DNA from: Bradyrhizobium sp. Arg816
GTDB taxonomy: Bacteria; Pseudomonadota; Alphaproteobacteria; Rhizobiales; Xanthobacteraceae
Length of the DNA: 64,000 nucleotides
Direction of reading: 5' to 3'
Assembly: GCF_029989365.1 (NCBI RefSeq)
Contig: NZ_JAPRAQ010000002.1
Coordinates: 1 to 64,000 of the forward strand
Below, in pieces: positions 31,515 through 39,662 of this stretch. A program made the position numbers and the translations under genes. The first letter of the stretch is position 1, and each line of letters opens with the position of its first letter. A model generated the notes under the pieces. That model had not been told where the DNA came from and did no database searches. It worked only from the letters and a program-made list of their open reading frames with translations.

Positions 31515-31577
31515 GCCATCTGGACGGCCATAGCCGGTGGACATCGTTACCGGCAAGAGGCACCCAACGCATTCCGG
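31515..31577 (+). pseudogene. Short remnant of a sulfatase gene
   Basis: The DNA matches codons of the second sulfatase around its LDGYNQIDMITGK segment (29945-30000): here it reads LDGHSR and, after a one-base deletion, VDIVTGK. It is only ~60 bp, immediately after the HAD gene, and cannot be functional. Together with the FGE remnant it suggests a formerly longer tandem array. Confidence 0.6.
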
Positions 31578-31630
31578 ACTTGCACACCGACCATCTTCGT
31601 CGCCTGCGGCACTGCGCTCACAAATGCAGG

Positions 31631-31987
31631 CTATTCGTTTTGATCGAAGTTGGGTTTGCCCGTGAACGAGGTTCGGTTAGCCGACGCAAATGCCCCTGTG
31701 CGGACACCGGGGCGCAAGTCTGATTGTGCGTCAGCCTGGAAGTTATAGCCCGCCTGCACGCCTCCAACGAATTCGGTCAGGCCGCCATACAGATTGTTGC
31801 CGGGAAGGTTCAGGCTGCCGTTGGACCATCCCCCACCGAAGTTGGCGCCAACATAAAACTCTCCCCAATTATACAATGGTGCCGCGATTGGTGCTTTGTA
31901 TATTGGAGCTTTGACAGGCAGGTCGGACGCAAGAGCGGGTCCGCTCAACAATCCTGCGGCGATGCAAATGAGGAAGACTTTCTGCAC
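31631..31987 (-). pseudogene. Truncated outer-membrane beta-barrel protein (Omp25/RopB-like)
   Basis: From GTG 31987 (GAGGAGG upstream) a signal peptide (VQKVFLICIAAGLLSGPALA) leads into DLPVKAPIYKAPIAAPLYNW, then GEFYVGANFGGGWSNGSL and FVGGVQAGYNFQAD, the first strands of the Bradyrhizobium 8-stranded surface-barrel family. Homologues are usually about 200-280 aa; here similarity ends after ~87 residues and the reading frame stops at 118. The remaining strands are missing, so it is probably a broken gene, although a short secreted peptide could still be made. Confidence 0.65.
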
Positions 31988-32269
31988 CGTCGCCTCCTCA
32001 AGGTCGGCCACAACTCGCAAACATATGACCAAGAAGGTCTCTGACCAATCGACTTGTTTGATCTGCATCAAGCCGAGCTTGCTTTGTCGATGCAGGTGAC
32101 ATTTCGGCAACAACGAAATTGAGTCTTCGTGCCGCTTCGTGTTCTTTGAGTGAACATTGTTGTCTGACTTTGCGATCGTCTCCTGTTTGAGAACGCGCTG
32201 GGCGATCTGGCAGTGATGCATCGGAATTTGTGCCTATGGCGGTCATCAGCACCGCAATAGAAGTTTCGG
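31988..32269. other. Gap between gene remnants
   Basis: 282 bp, AT-richer than the window average. The ORFs extending through it are fusions of unrelated frames. No feature recognised besides the upstream region of the truncated barrel gene. Confidence 0.3.
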
Positions 32270-32440
32270 CTAACGAGGAGGTTGCTGCGTAGCCGGCGTC
32301 TCCACGCCTTGGCCGTACAGGGCCTTGGCGTAATCGCCTCTGGCGTGAGCATCGACGGCATCCTCGAATGGGCCAGCGGCCACAGGTGCGGCGAAGACTG
32401 ACGCTAGAACGACGCCGACGAGCGTGAGCTTGAGGTTCAT
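32270..32440 (-). pseudogene. Truncated TPR/Sel1-type periplasmic protein
   Basis: ATG 32440 begins a signal peptide (MNLKLTLVGVVLASVFAAPV, cleavage VAA|G) followed by GPFEDAVDAHARGDYAKAL, the start of a typical Sel1/TPR protein; after AKAL the sequence jumps to YGQGVETPATQQPP and stops at 56 aa. Full members run 200 aa or more. The join looks like an internal deletion. Confidence 0.5.
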
Positions 32441-32819
32441 CGTCTGCCAACTTTGCTCTTGGTCACACTCGATTACCAATAAGCAGTCGTGAGGCTCAAT
32501 ATGCGACCTAACAACGGCTGGCATCGCCAGCGAACGGCAATGCAAGCTTGCTTTTTTTCTCACTCGTTGGTGGGGGTCCGAAAATAGAATCGGTGGCACA
32601 AACTGCATACTCAACATTTCCAGCTATGAGAGGGTTGCAGTAGGTTTGCCGTGGCGCCCGATCGGACTTGGGTTACCGAATGTGGCTCTTTGGTCGCAGC
32701 ATTCATCTTTCTTGCGATAGATCTATCCCCGTTGAATTTTGCATGATGAGCCCCGCTCGCCTCGGGGGTACGCTGTCGCCGGATTGTATTCGGAGGTAAC
32801 ACATCTTACGAGGCGCGAC
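32441..32819. other. Gap upstream of the porin-like gene
   Basis: 379 bp of moderate GC. Contains CGGAGGTAAC (32791-32800) but no good start codon at normal distance. I see no other feature; it may be the promoter region of 32820-33938. Confidence 0.3.
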
Positions 32820-33938
32820 ATGACAGTGAGCATTGCACTGGCGGCGGGGCAGAGTGAGCGATCGAAATCAGCACGTCGACGCAGACTTGGGGTTGCTGCA
32901 TTCGTCTTGACGTCCGCGATCATGGGTTTTTCCCATTGCGCGTTGGCCGATGAAGGCGGCGTCAGCTTCTGGGTCCCCGGTTTTTTTGGAAGCCTGGCGG
33001 CTACACCGCTGCAGCCGGGTTGGTCGCTGACGAATATCTACTATCACACCTCCGTATCCGCCGGCGCCGACGTCGCGCGTGCGCGTGAATTCACGCTCAA
33101 TAGGGTTCCGGTCAACGGCACCCTCAATGCAAATCTGAATTTGAACGTCAACGCCACGGGCGATCTTGGCTTTGTGCTCCCGACCTATGTATTCGCGACG
33201 CCGGTGCTCGGCGGTCAGGCGTCGGTGTCCCTCCTGGGAGCCTATGGTGTCGTCGGCACCAGCTTGGCAGGGACTTTGTCCGGTGTGATCTCGGCGCCGC
33301 CGCTCGCAGCTGTTCCCTTCGCGCGGTCCGACACCATCAGCGACACCACATGGGGCTTTGGGGATGTGGCGCCGGTATTCCAATTGCGCTGGAACGCCGG
33401 CGTCCACAACTACATGACCTATATCATGGGCGACATCCCGGTTGGCGCTTACCAATCCACGCGCCTGTCGAATATAGGCATCGGACACGGCGCGATCGAC
33501 GCCGGCGGCGGCTACACCTATTTCAATCCGCAGACCGGCCACGAATTCTCCGGCGTGCTCGGCTTCACCTACAATTTCAAGAACACTGCAACGCAGTATC
33601 AGAATGGCGTCGACATGCATTTCGACTGGGGCGCATCGCAATTCCTGTCGAAGCAGGTCATGGTTGGCCTCGTGGGCTATGTCTACAGGCAACTCGGCTG
33701 CGACAGCGGTTCAGGTGACCGTGTCGGCTGCTTCCAGTCCCAAGTGGTCGGCATCGGCCCCCAGATTGGATTCCTGTTTCCGGTCGGCGACATGCAGGGC
33801 TATCTCAATTTGAAAGCTTACGGCGAGTTCGCTGCGGAAAACCGGCCATCGGGCTGGAATACCTGGGTCACCTTCTCTATCTCGCCGCCCGCGCCCGGAG
33901 CACCTCCGACGACAAAGCCCATCGTCAGAAAATACTAG
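32820..33938 (+). CDS. Outer-membrane channel-like protein (phenol MetA-pathway transporter family)
   Basis: 372 aa from ATG 32820. Signal peptide with a basic N-region (SARRRRLGVAAFVLTSAIMG, cleavage about ALA|D). The mature part starts EGGVSFWVPGFFGSLAATP and continues in alternating beta-strand pattern with Gly/Tyr/Asn-rich turns, typical of the Phenol_MetA_deg (transporter) outer-membrane family often found with aromatic or hydrocarbon catabolism. Substrate unknown. ATG 32739 is an alternative start. Last gene of the accessory island. Confidence 0.75.
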   Translation: MTVSIALAAGQSERSKSARRRRLGVAAFVLTSAIMGFSHCALADEGGVSFWVPGFFGSLAATPLQPGWSLTNIYYHTSVSAGADVARAREFTLNRVPVNGTLNANLNLNVNATGDLGFVLPTYVFATPVLGGQASVSLLGAYGVVGTSLAGTLSGVISAPPLAAVPFARSDTISDTTWGFGDVAPVFQLRWNAGVHNYMTYIMGDIPVGAYQSTRLSNIGIGHGAIDAGGGYTYFNPQTGHEFSGVLGFTYNFKNTATQYQNGVDMHFDWGASQFLSKQVMVGLVGYVYRQLGCDSGSGDRVGCFQSQVVGIGPQIGFLFPVGDMQGYLNLKAYGEFAAENRPSGWNTWVTFSISPPAPGAPPTTKPIVRKY

Positions 33939-34069
33939 CAGCAATCAAGCTGCGGCTTGTCAGTTTGCTGATCATTCTTTGCAACACGCGGGCAACCGGT
34001 GGCAGCAAGGCACGCGTTGACCCCCGCCTTCGGTGAAGGGCGGTACGTAGCCGGGTCACGATCCGACCG

Positions 34070-35074
34070 CTACTTCACCGTCAGCTTCACACCTAGCCGT
34101 CCCGCTAGCTCCTGCACGAACTGCCAGGCGACCCGGCCTGAGCGGGAGCCGCGCGTGGTCGACCATTCCAGCGCCTCGCGCTCCAGCGCCTCGTCGTCGA
34201 CCTTGATGCCGAAATGGCCGCAATAGCCCTGCACCATCGCGAGATATTCGTCCTGGCTGCAGCGGTGGAAGCCGAGCCACAGTCCGAAGCGATCCGACAA
34301 CGAGACCTTCTCCTCGACCGCTTCGCCGGGATTGATCGCGGTCGAACGCTCGTTCTCGATCATCTCGCGCGCCAGCAGATGGCGGCGGTTGGAAGTGGCG
34401 TAGAGGATGACGTTCTCGGGTCGGCCCTCGATGCCGCCTTCGAGCACGGCCTTGAGCGACTTGTAGGACGCATCATTGCCGTCGAAGGACAGGTCGTCGC
34501 AGAACACGATGAAGTAGAAGGACGAGGCGCGCAGCTGCTCCATCAGCGCGGGCAGGCTCTCGATGTCCTCGCGGTGGATCTCGATCAGCTTCAACTTGTC
34601 GGACGGTTTGCGCTCCGCGTTGATGCTGGCATGCGCCGCCTTCACCAGCGACGATTTGCCCATGCCGCGCGCGCCCCAGAGCAGGGCATTGTTGGCCGGC
34701 AGGCCGTTGGCGAAACGCTCGGTGTTCTCCATCAGGATGTCGCGCATCCGGTCGACGCCCTTCAGCAGGAACAGCTCGACGCGGCTGACCCGCGGCACCG
34801 CAGCGAGGCGGCCGTCGGGGTGCCAGACATAGGCGTCCGCCCGCTCGAACGATTCGCGCTCGACGGCCGGCTTGCCCTGGGCGGCGAGGTGCGCCGCGAT
34901 CGTCTCCAGCGCGCGGACGATACGATCCTGGGAGAGGTCCGGGACTGCCTTGGCGACGGCCTTATCGACTGCCTTAGGGGGGGCCTTGGGACGTTTTGCC
35001 GCGACGCGGGCAGGCATCCTGGCAGGGGTACGGGGGCCTTTGCCGGCCGGGCTTTTGCTTGGTTTTTTGGGCAT
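34070..35074 (-). CDS. AAA+ ATPase of the DUF815 family
   Basis: 334 aa from ATG 35074. The N-terminal ~50 residues are Lys/Ala/Pro-rich and probably disordered. Walker A is GARGMGKSS, Walker B FIVFCDDLSFD, and a sensor motif ILYATSNRRHLL follows. DUF815 proteins are conserved single-gene ATPases of unknown role, often beside sec genes in alphaproteobacteria. Divergent from yajC (181 bp). Confidence 0.9.
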   Translation of the reverse strand: MPKKPSKSPAGKGPRTPARMPARVAAKRPKAPPKAVDKAVAKAVPDLSQDRIVRALETIAAHLAAQGKPAVERESFERADAYVWHPDGRLAAVPRVSRVELFLLKGVDRMRDILMENTERFANGLPANNALLWGARGMGKSSLVKAAHASINAERKPSDKLKLIEIHREDIESLPALMEQLRASSFYFIVFCDDLSFDGNDASYKSLKAVLEGGIEGRPENVILYATSNRRHLLAREMIENERSTAINPGEAVEEKVSLSDRFGLWLGFHRCSQDEYLAMVQGYCGHFGIKVDDEALEREALEWSTTRGSRSGRVAWQFVQELAGRLGVKLTVK

Positions 35075-35255
35075 GTCCGAAGTTCCTGAGAATGCAGCCT
35101 TATCGGGCCTGAGGGCGCGCCGCAAGGTGGCCAAATCGACGGTCTGGCAGCGTTGCAATTGGGGCAATGGCCGCTATAGTCCGCGCGAATTTGACCGAAC
35201 CGGTCGCCTTTGAGGGCCTGACCGGTTTTCCCCCGTTTCCACGAGGATCGTCCGA

Positions 35256-35630
35256 ATGTTCATTACCCCTGCGTATGCCCAGGCCGCGGGCGCCGGCGAC
35301 ACCAACAGCATGTTGATGTCGCTGCTGCCGTTCGCCCTGATCTTCGTGATCATGTACTTCCTGATTCTGCGTCCGCAGCAGAAGAAGGTGCGCGACCACG
35401 CCGACCTCGTGAAGAACATCCGCCGCGGCGACACCGTGGTGACCTCGGGCGGCCTCGTCGGCAAGGTCACCAAGGTCGTCGACGACGACCAGATCGAGTT
35501 CGAGATTTCCGACGGCGTGCGCGTGCGGCAGATGCGCCAGATGATCTCCGGCGTGCGCGCCAAGGGCGAGCCGGCGAAAGAATCCAAGGATAGCAAGGAA
35601 GCCGCCAAGGACGACGCCGCGTCGAAGTGA
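35256..35630 (+). CDS. yajC: Preprotein translocase accessory subunit YajC
   Basis: 124 aa, one N-terminal membrane helix (MLMSLLPFALIFVIMYFLIL) followed by RPQQKKVRDH and a small cytoplasmic domain with GDTVVTSGGLVGKV, the YajC signature. Associates with SecDF and SecYEG. The tail is Lys/Asp/Glu-rich. Followed by secD after 47 nt. Confidence 0.96.
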   Translation: MFITPAYAQAAGAGDTNSMLMSLLPFALIFVIMYFLILRPQQKKVRDHADLVKNIRRGDTVVTSGGLVGKVTKVVDDDQIEFEISDGVRVRQMRQMISGVRAKGEPAKESKDSKEAAKDDAASK

Positions 35631-35677
35631 GCGCTTCCGCGAGCATCCCAAGTCTCCTGATCTGACAGGTCCAGTCG

Positions 35678-37282
35678 ATGTTGTATTTCACGCGGTGGAA
35701 GGCGCTCGGGATTATCCTGACGGCGCTGATCGTGTGCCTCTGCGCGGTCCCGAACTTCTTCCCCGAGGCGCAGGTCAAGACCTGGCCCGCCTGGGCGCAG
35801 CGTCGGCTCGTGCTCGGCCTCGACCTCCAGGGCGGCTCCTATCTGCTGCTCGAGGTCGATTCCAACTATGTGAAGAAGGAGAGGCTGGACCAGGTCCGCG
35901 ACGACGTTCGCCGGACGCTGCGCGATGCCAAGATCGGATTCACCGGCGGCGTGACCGTGCGCAACGACGCGGCCGAGGTTCGCATCACCAAGGAATCCGA
36001 CGTGCAGCCGGCGCTCGCCAAGCTGCGCGAGCTGTCCCAGCCGCTGGGCGGACTGATGGGATCCAGCGGTCAGCGCGACCTTGAGGTCACCGATGCCGGC
36101 GGCGGCGTGATCCGCCTGAGCATCCCGCAGGCCGCGATGCTCGACCGATTGCGCAAGACCATCGAGCAGTCGATCCAGATCGTCGAGCGCCGCGTCAACG
36201 AGCTCGGCACCGTCGAGCCCGTCATCCAGCGCCAGGGCAATGACCGCATCCTGGTGCAGGTCCCCGGTCTTCAGGATCCGACTCGCCTGAAGGAACTGCT
36301 GGGCAAGACCGCGAAGATGGAATTCCGCATGGTCGATGCGTCCGTGCCGCCGGATCAGGCGCAGCAGGGACGGTTGCCGCCGGAATCCGAGCTGTTGATG
36401 AGCGCCTCGCCGCCGCCCACGCCCTATGTGGTCAAGAAGCAGGTGCTGGTCGCCGGTGGCGACCTGACCGACGCCCAGGCGAGCTTCGACCAGCGCACGG
36501 GTGAGCCGGTCGTCAGCTTCAAGTTCAACACCTCGGGCGCGCGCAAATTCGCGCAGGCCACGCAGGAAAACGTCGGGCTGCCGTTCGCGATCGTGCTCGA
36601 CAACAAGGTGATCTCGGCGCCGGTCATCCGCGAGCCCATCACCGGCGGCCAGGGCCAGATCTCCGGCAATTTCACGGTGCAATCGGCCAACGATCTCGCG
36701 ATCCTGTTGCGCGCCGGCGCGCTGCCGGCCCCGCTCACGGTGGTTGAGGAGCGCACCGTCGGTCCGGGCCTCGGCCAGGACTCGATCGAGAAGGGCGAGC
36801 TTGCGGCCTATGTCGGCTCGATCCTGGTCATCATCTTCATGCTGCTGACCTACCGGCTGTTCGGCGTGTTCGCGAACATCGCGGTGGCCATCAACGTCGC
36901 CATGATCTTCGGCCTGCTGTCGCTGCTCAACGCCACGCTGACGCTGCCCGGCATCGCCGGCATCGTGCTCACCGTCGGCATCGCGGTCGATTCCAACGTG
37001 CTGATCTACGAGCGCATCCGTGAGGAGCTGCGGGGTGGCCGCAATGCGATCTCGGCGATCGACGCCGGCTTCAAGCGGGCGCTTGCGACCATCCTCGATT
37101 CCAACATCACCACCTTCATTGCCGCCGCCGTGCTGTTCTACATCGGCACCGGCCCGGTGCGCGGCTTTGCCGTGACGCTCGGCATCGGCATCATCACCAC
37201 GGTGTTCACCGCCTTCACGCTGACCCGGCTGATCGTGGCCTGGTGGGTGCGGTGGAAGCGGCCGCAGAGCGTGCCGATCTAG
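35678..37282 (+). CDS. secD: Protein translocase subunit SecD
   Basis: 534 aa RND-family membrane protein that uses proton flow to complete Sec-dependent export. N-terminal helix, then LGLDLQGGSYLLLEVD (D1), a large periplasmic domain, NFTVQSANDLAILLRAGALPAPL, and five C-terminal membrane helices including TVGIAVDSNVLIYERIREE (D4-D5). The stop codon overlaps the secF ribosome-binding site. Confidence 0.97.
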   Translation: MLYFTRWKALGIILTALIVCLCAVPNFFPEAQVKTWPAWAQRRLVLGLDLQGGSYLLLEVDSNYVKKERLDQVRDDVRRTLRDAKIGFTGGVTVRNDAAEVRITKESDVQPALAKLRELSQPLGGLMGSSGQRDLEVTDAGGGVIRLSIPQAAMLDRLRKTIEQSIQIVERRVNELGTVEPVIQRQGNDRILVQVPGLQDPTRLKELLGKTAKMEFRMVDASVPPDQAQQGRLPPESELLMSASPPPTPYVVKKQVLVAGGDLTDAQASFDQRTGEPVVSFKFNTSGARKFAQATQENVGLPFAIVLDNKVISAPVIREPITGGQGQISGNFTVQSANDLAILLRAGALPAPLTVVEERTVGPGLGQDSIEKGELAAYVGSILVIIFMLLTYRLFGVFANIAVAINVAMIFGLLSLLNATLTLPGIAGIVLTVGIAVDSNVLIYERIREELRGGRNAISAIDAGFKRALATILDSNITTFIAAAVLFYIGTGPVRGFAVTLGIGIITTVFTAFTLTRLIVAWWVRWKRPQSVPI

Positions 37283-37293
37283 GAGCTAAGACC

Positions 37294-38313
37294 GTGACTC
37301 ACTACGTTCTCATCGGGCTTGGCATTCTCATTGCCGTTCTCACCGTGGTCGCAGCACTCGGGCTGCTGCCGTCGCTGCGCATCGTCCCCGACGATACGCA
37401 TTTCGACTTCACGCGCTTCCGCCGGATCAGCTTCCCGATCTCGGCGGCGCTGTCGATCATTGCGATCACCTTGTTCTTCACCCATGGCCTGAATTTCGGC
37501 ATCGACTTCCGAGGTGGCACGCTGCTGGAGGTCAGGTCGAAGTCGGGCGCTGCCGACATCGCGGCGATGCGCACGACACTGGATGGCCTGCGCCTGGGCG
37601 AAGTCCAGATCCAGCAAATCGGCGATGCCGAGAACGTCCTGATCCGCGTTGCGGAGCAGCCGGGCGGCGATGCCGCCCAGCAGGAGGCCGTGCAGAAGGT
37701 CCGCACCGCGCTCGGCGATTCCGTCGAATATCGCCGCGTCGAGGTGGTCGGCCCGCGCGTCTCCGGCGAACTCCTGGCGTTCGGCATGCTCGGCCTGATG
37801 CTCGCGATCGTCTCGATCCTGATCTACCTCTGGTTCCGCTTCGAATGGCAGTTCGCGCTCGGCGCCATGATCGCCAACGTGCACGACATCGTGCTGACGA
37901 TCGGCTTCATGTCGATCAGCCAGGTCGATTTCGACCTGACCAGCATCGCGGCCCTTCTGACCATTCTGGGCTACTCGCTCAACGACACCGTCGTGATCTA
38001 CGACCGTATCCGCGAAATGCTGCGCCGCTACAAGAAGATGCCGATGCCGCAGCTGCTCAACGAGTCGATCAATTCGACCCTGTCGCGTTCGATCATCACC
38101 CACTTCACCGTGACGTTGGCGCTGCTGGCTCTGCTGTTGTTCGGCGGCCATGCCATCCACAGCTTCACGGCGGTGATGATGTTCGGCGTGGTGCTGGTCG
38201 GCACCTATACCTCGATCTTCATCGCGGCCCCGATCCTGATCTATCTCGGCGTCGGCGAGCATCGCGAAGATGCGCCCGATACGGCTACGCCGGCGAAGAA
38301 AAACAAGGCATGA
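37294..38313 (+). CDS. secF: Protein translocase subunit SecF
   Basis: 339 aa from GTG 37294, preceded by AGGAG (37281-37285). Six membrane helices; GLNFGIDFRGGTLLEVR and LTILGYSLNDTVVIYDRIRE are diagnostic. Works with SecD and YajC. The ORF continues upstream to 37243 but that overlaps secD and lacks a start signal. Confidence 0.96.
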   Translation: MTHYVLIGLGILIAVLTVVAALGLLPSLRIVPDDTHFDFTRFRRISFPISAALSIIAITLFFTHGLNFGIDFRGGTLLEVRSKSGAADIAAMRTTLDGLRLGEVQIQQIGDAENVLIRVAEQPGGDAAQQEAVQKVRTALGDSVEYRRVEVVGPRVSGELLAFGMLGLMLAIVSILIYLWFRFEWQFALGAMIANVHDIVLTIGFMSISQVDFDLTSIAALLTILGYSLNDTVVIYDRIREMLRRYKKMPMPQLLNESINSTLSRSIITHFTVTLALLALLLFGGHAIHSFTAVMMFGVVLVGTYTSIFIAAPILIYLGVGEHREDAPDTATPAKKNKA

Positions 38314-38373
38314 TCCGAACCGCATGCCCTCGCAGGCGTTTGCGAGGGCAGTAAGCTCATTCGGACGAAGCAC

Positions 38374-38757
38374 ATGGCCGGCGATCCCAACGCACCGCAT
38401 TTTCCCCGCTCGGCGCCGATCGAAGCCTATGGCAAGGGCGGCTTCGCCTTTGCCGGCATGTCGCATCGGGGATCGCTGCTGTGCCTGCCCGACGCGATCT
38501 GGGCCTGGGACGTGACGGACCCGACGAAGATCGACCGCTATTCGCTGGATCGCGTCTTCACGGCGGCCAACAGCATCGACACGCTTCTGATCGGCACCGG
38601 AACCGGCGTCTGGCTGCCGCCGCCGGACCTGCGGCAGGCGCTGAAGGCGGTGAGGGTGGTGCTGGATACGATGCAGACCGGTCCCGCCGTGCGCACCTAC
38701 AACATCATGATCGGCGAGCGGCGCCGCGTCGCGGCCGCGCTGATCGCCGTGCCATGA
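38374..38757 (+). CDS. Mth938-like (DUF498) protein, NDUFAF3-related
   Basis: 127 aa single-domain protein: IEAYGKGGFAFAGMSHRGSLLCLP, then DTLLIGTGTGVWLPPPDL and C-terminal AVRTYNIMIGERRRVAAALI. This fold is shared with mitochondrial NDUFAF3, a complex I assembly factor; the alphaproteobacterial gene is typically next to secDF. The biochemical role is unknown. Overlaps the next gene by 4 nt (ATGA). Confidence 0.88.
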   Translation: MAGDPNAPHFPRSAPIEAYGKGGFAFAGMSHRGSLLCLPDAIWAWDVTDPTKIDRYSLDRVFTAANSIDTLLIGTGTGVWLPPPDLRQALKAVRVVLDTMQTGPAVRTYNIMIGERRRVAAALIAVP

Positions 38758-39617
38758 GCAGCGCTGCGCCTCCGCCCGATTCCGTCGCCTTCTGCGCCGG
38801 CCTCGTGCGCAGCCATGACTTTCCGCGCTATGCCGCAACGCTGTTTGCGCCGGCCGTTGAGCGCCAGGCGCTGCTGGCGCTCTATGCCTTCAATGTCGAG
38901 ATCGTCCGCGTCCGCGACCAGGTGAGCCAGCCCTTGCCCGGCGAAATCCGCCTGCAATGGTGGACTGACATGCTGTCGGGCCACGTCCACGGCAGCGCCG
39001 AGGGCAATCCGGTGGCGGCGGAGCTATTGCGCGCGATCCACGATTTCGACCTGCCGGTCGAGCCGCTGTCGCTGCTCGCCGACGAGCATCAGTTCGATCT
39101 CTACAACGATCCGATGCCGACCATGGCGGCTCTGGAGGGTTATCTGGACGCGACCTGCTCGGCATTGTTTTCCCTCGCAGCACGGGTCATGGCGCCACCT
39201 TCGGAGGCGGCCGAGCATGTGGCAAGGCATGCCGGGCTCGCCCAGGGCATCGCGCAGGTGATTGCGAATCTGCCGCGCGACTCGGCGCACCGGCAACTGT
39301 TCCTGCCGCAGCAGCTGCTGGCGGCCCATGGCTGCCAGATGGAGGATGTGTTCGCCGGCAAGGAGACGCCAAATCTGCATGCGGTGCTCGGCCAGCTCGT
39401 CGGCGAAGCCGAGCAGCATTTGACGACGGCATTGTCGCTGTTGCCGGAGGTGCCGGCGCCGACACGGCCAGCGTTTCTGCTGCTGAGCCAGGTGCGGGGT
39501 GACCTCAAGCGCCTGTCGCAACCCGGGCGCAATCCGTTTGCGTCGCAGCCCACGTCGCGGCTGCGTACGCTATGGACGCTGTGGCGGGCTTCACGTTCCC
39601 GGGAATTTACCAAATAG
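38754..39617 (+). CDS. Squalene/phytoene synthase-family protein, NDUFAF6-like
   Basis: 287 aa isoprenyl-synthase fold. The two Asp-rich Mg-diphosphate motifs of true synthases are degenerate: the first region reads RVRDQVSQ and the second VIANLPRDSAHRQ instead of DxxxD-type motifs. Mitochondrial NDUFAF6 shows the same kind of degeneration and assists complex I assembly. The ATGA overlap with the NDUFAF3-like gene points to a joint function. Enzymatic phytoene synthesis is unlikely; no carotenoid genes are nearby. Confidence 0.82.
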   Translation: MSSAAPPPDSVAFCAGLVRSHDFPRYAATLFAPAVERQALLALYAFNVEIVRVRDQVSQPLPGEIRLQWWTDMLSGHVHGSAEGNPVAAELLRAIHDFDLPVEPLSLLADEHQFDLYNDPMPTMAALEGYLDATCSALFSLAARVMAPPSEAAEHVARHAGLAQGIAQVIANLPRDSAHRQLFLPQQLLAAHGCQMEDVFAGKETPNLHAVLGQLVGEAEQHLTTALSLLPEVPAPTRPAFLLLSQVRGDLKRLSQPGRNPFASQPTSRLRTLWTLWRASRSREFTK

Positions 39618-39662
39618 CGGCCGGCTTATCGCCTCAAACGGCCAAATGCTCTATGCTGTCCT

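Noticed and set aside
38754-39617. Functional phytoene or squalene synthase
   Set aside because: Both Asp-rich diphosphate-binding motifs are degenerate and no terpenoid genes are adjacent; the NDUFAF6-like reading fits better.
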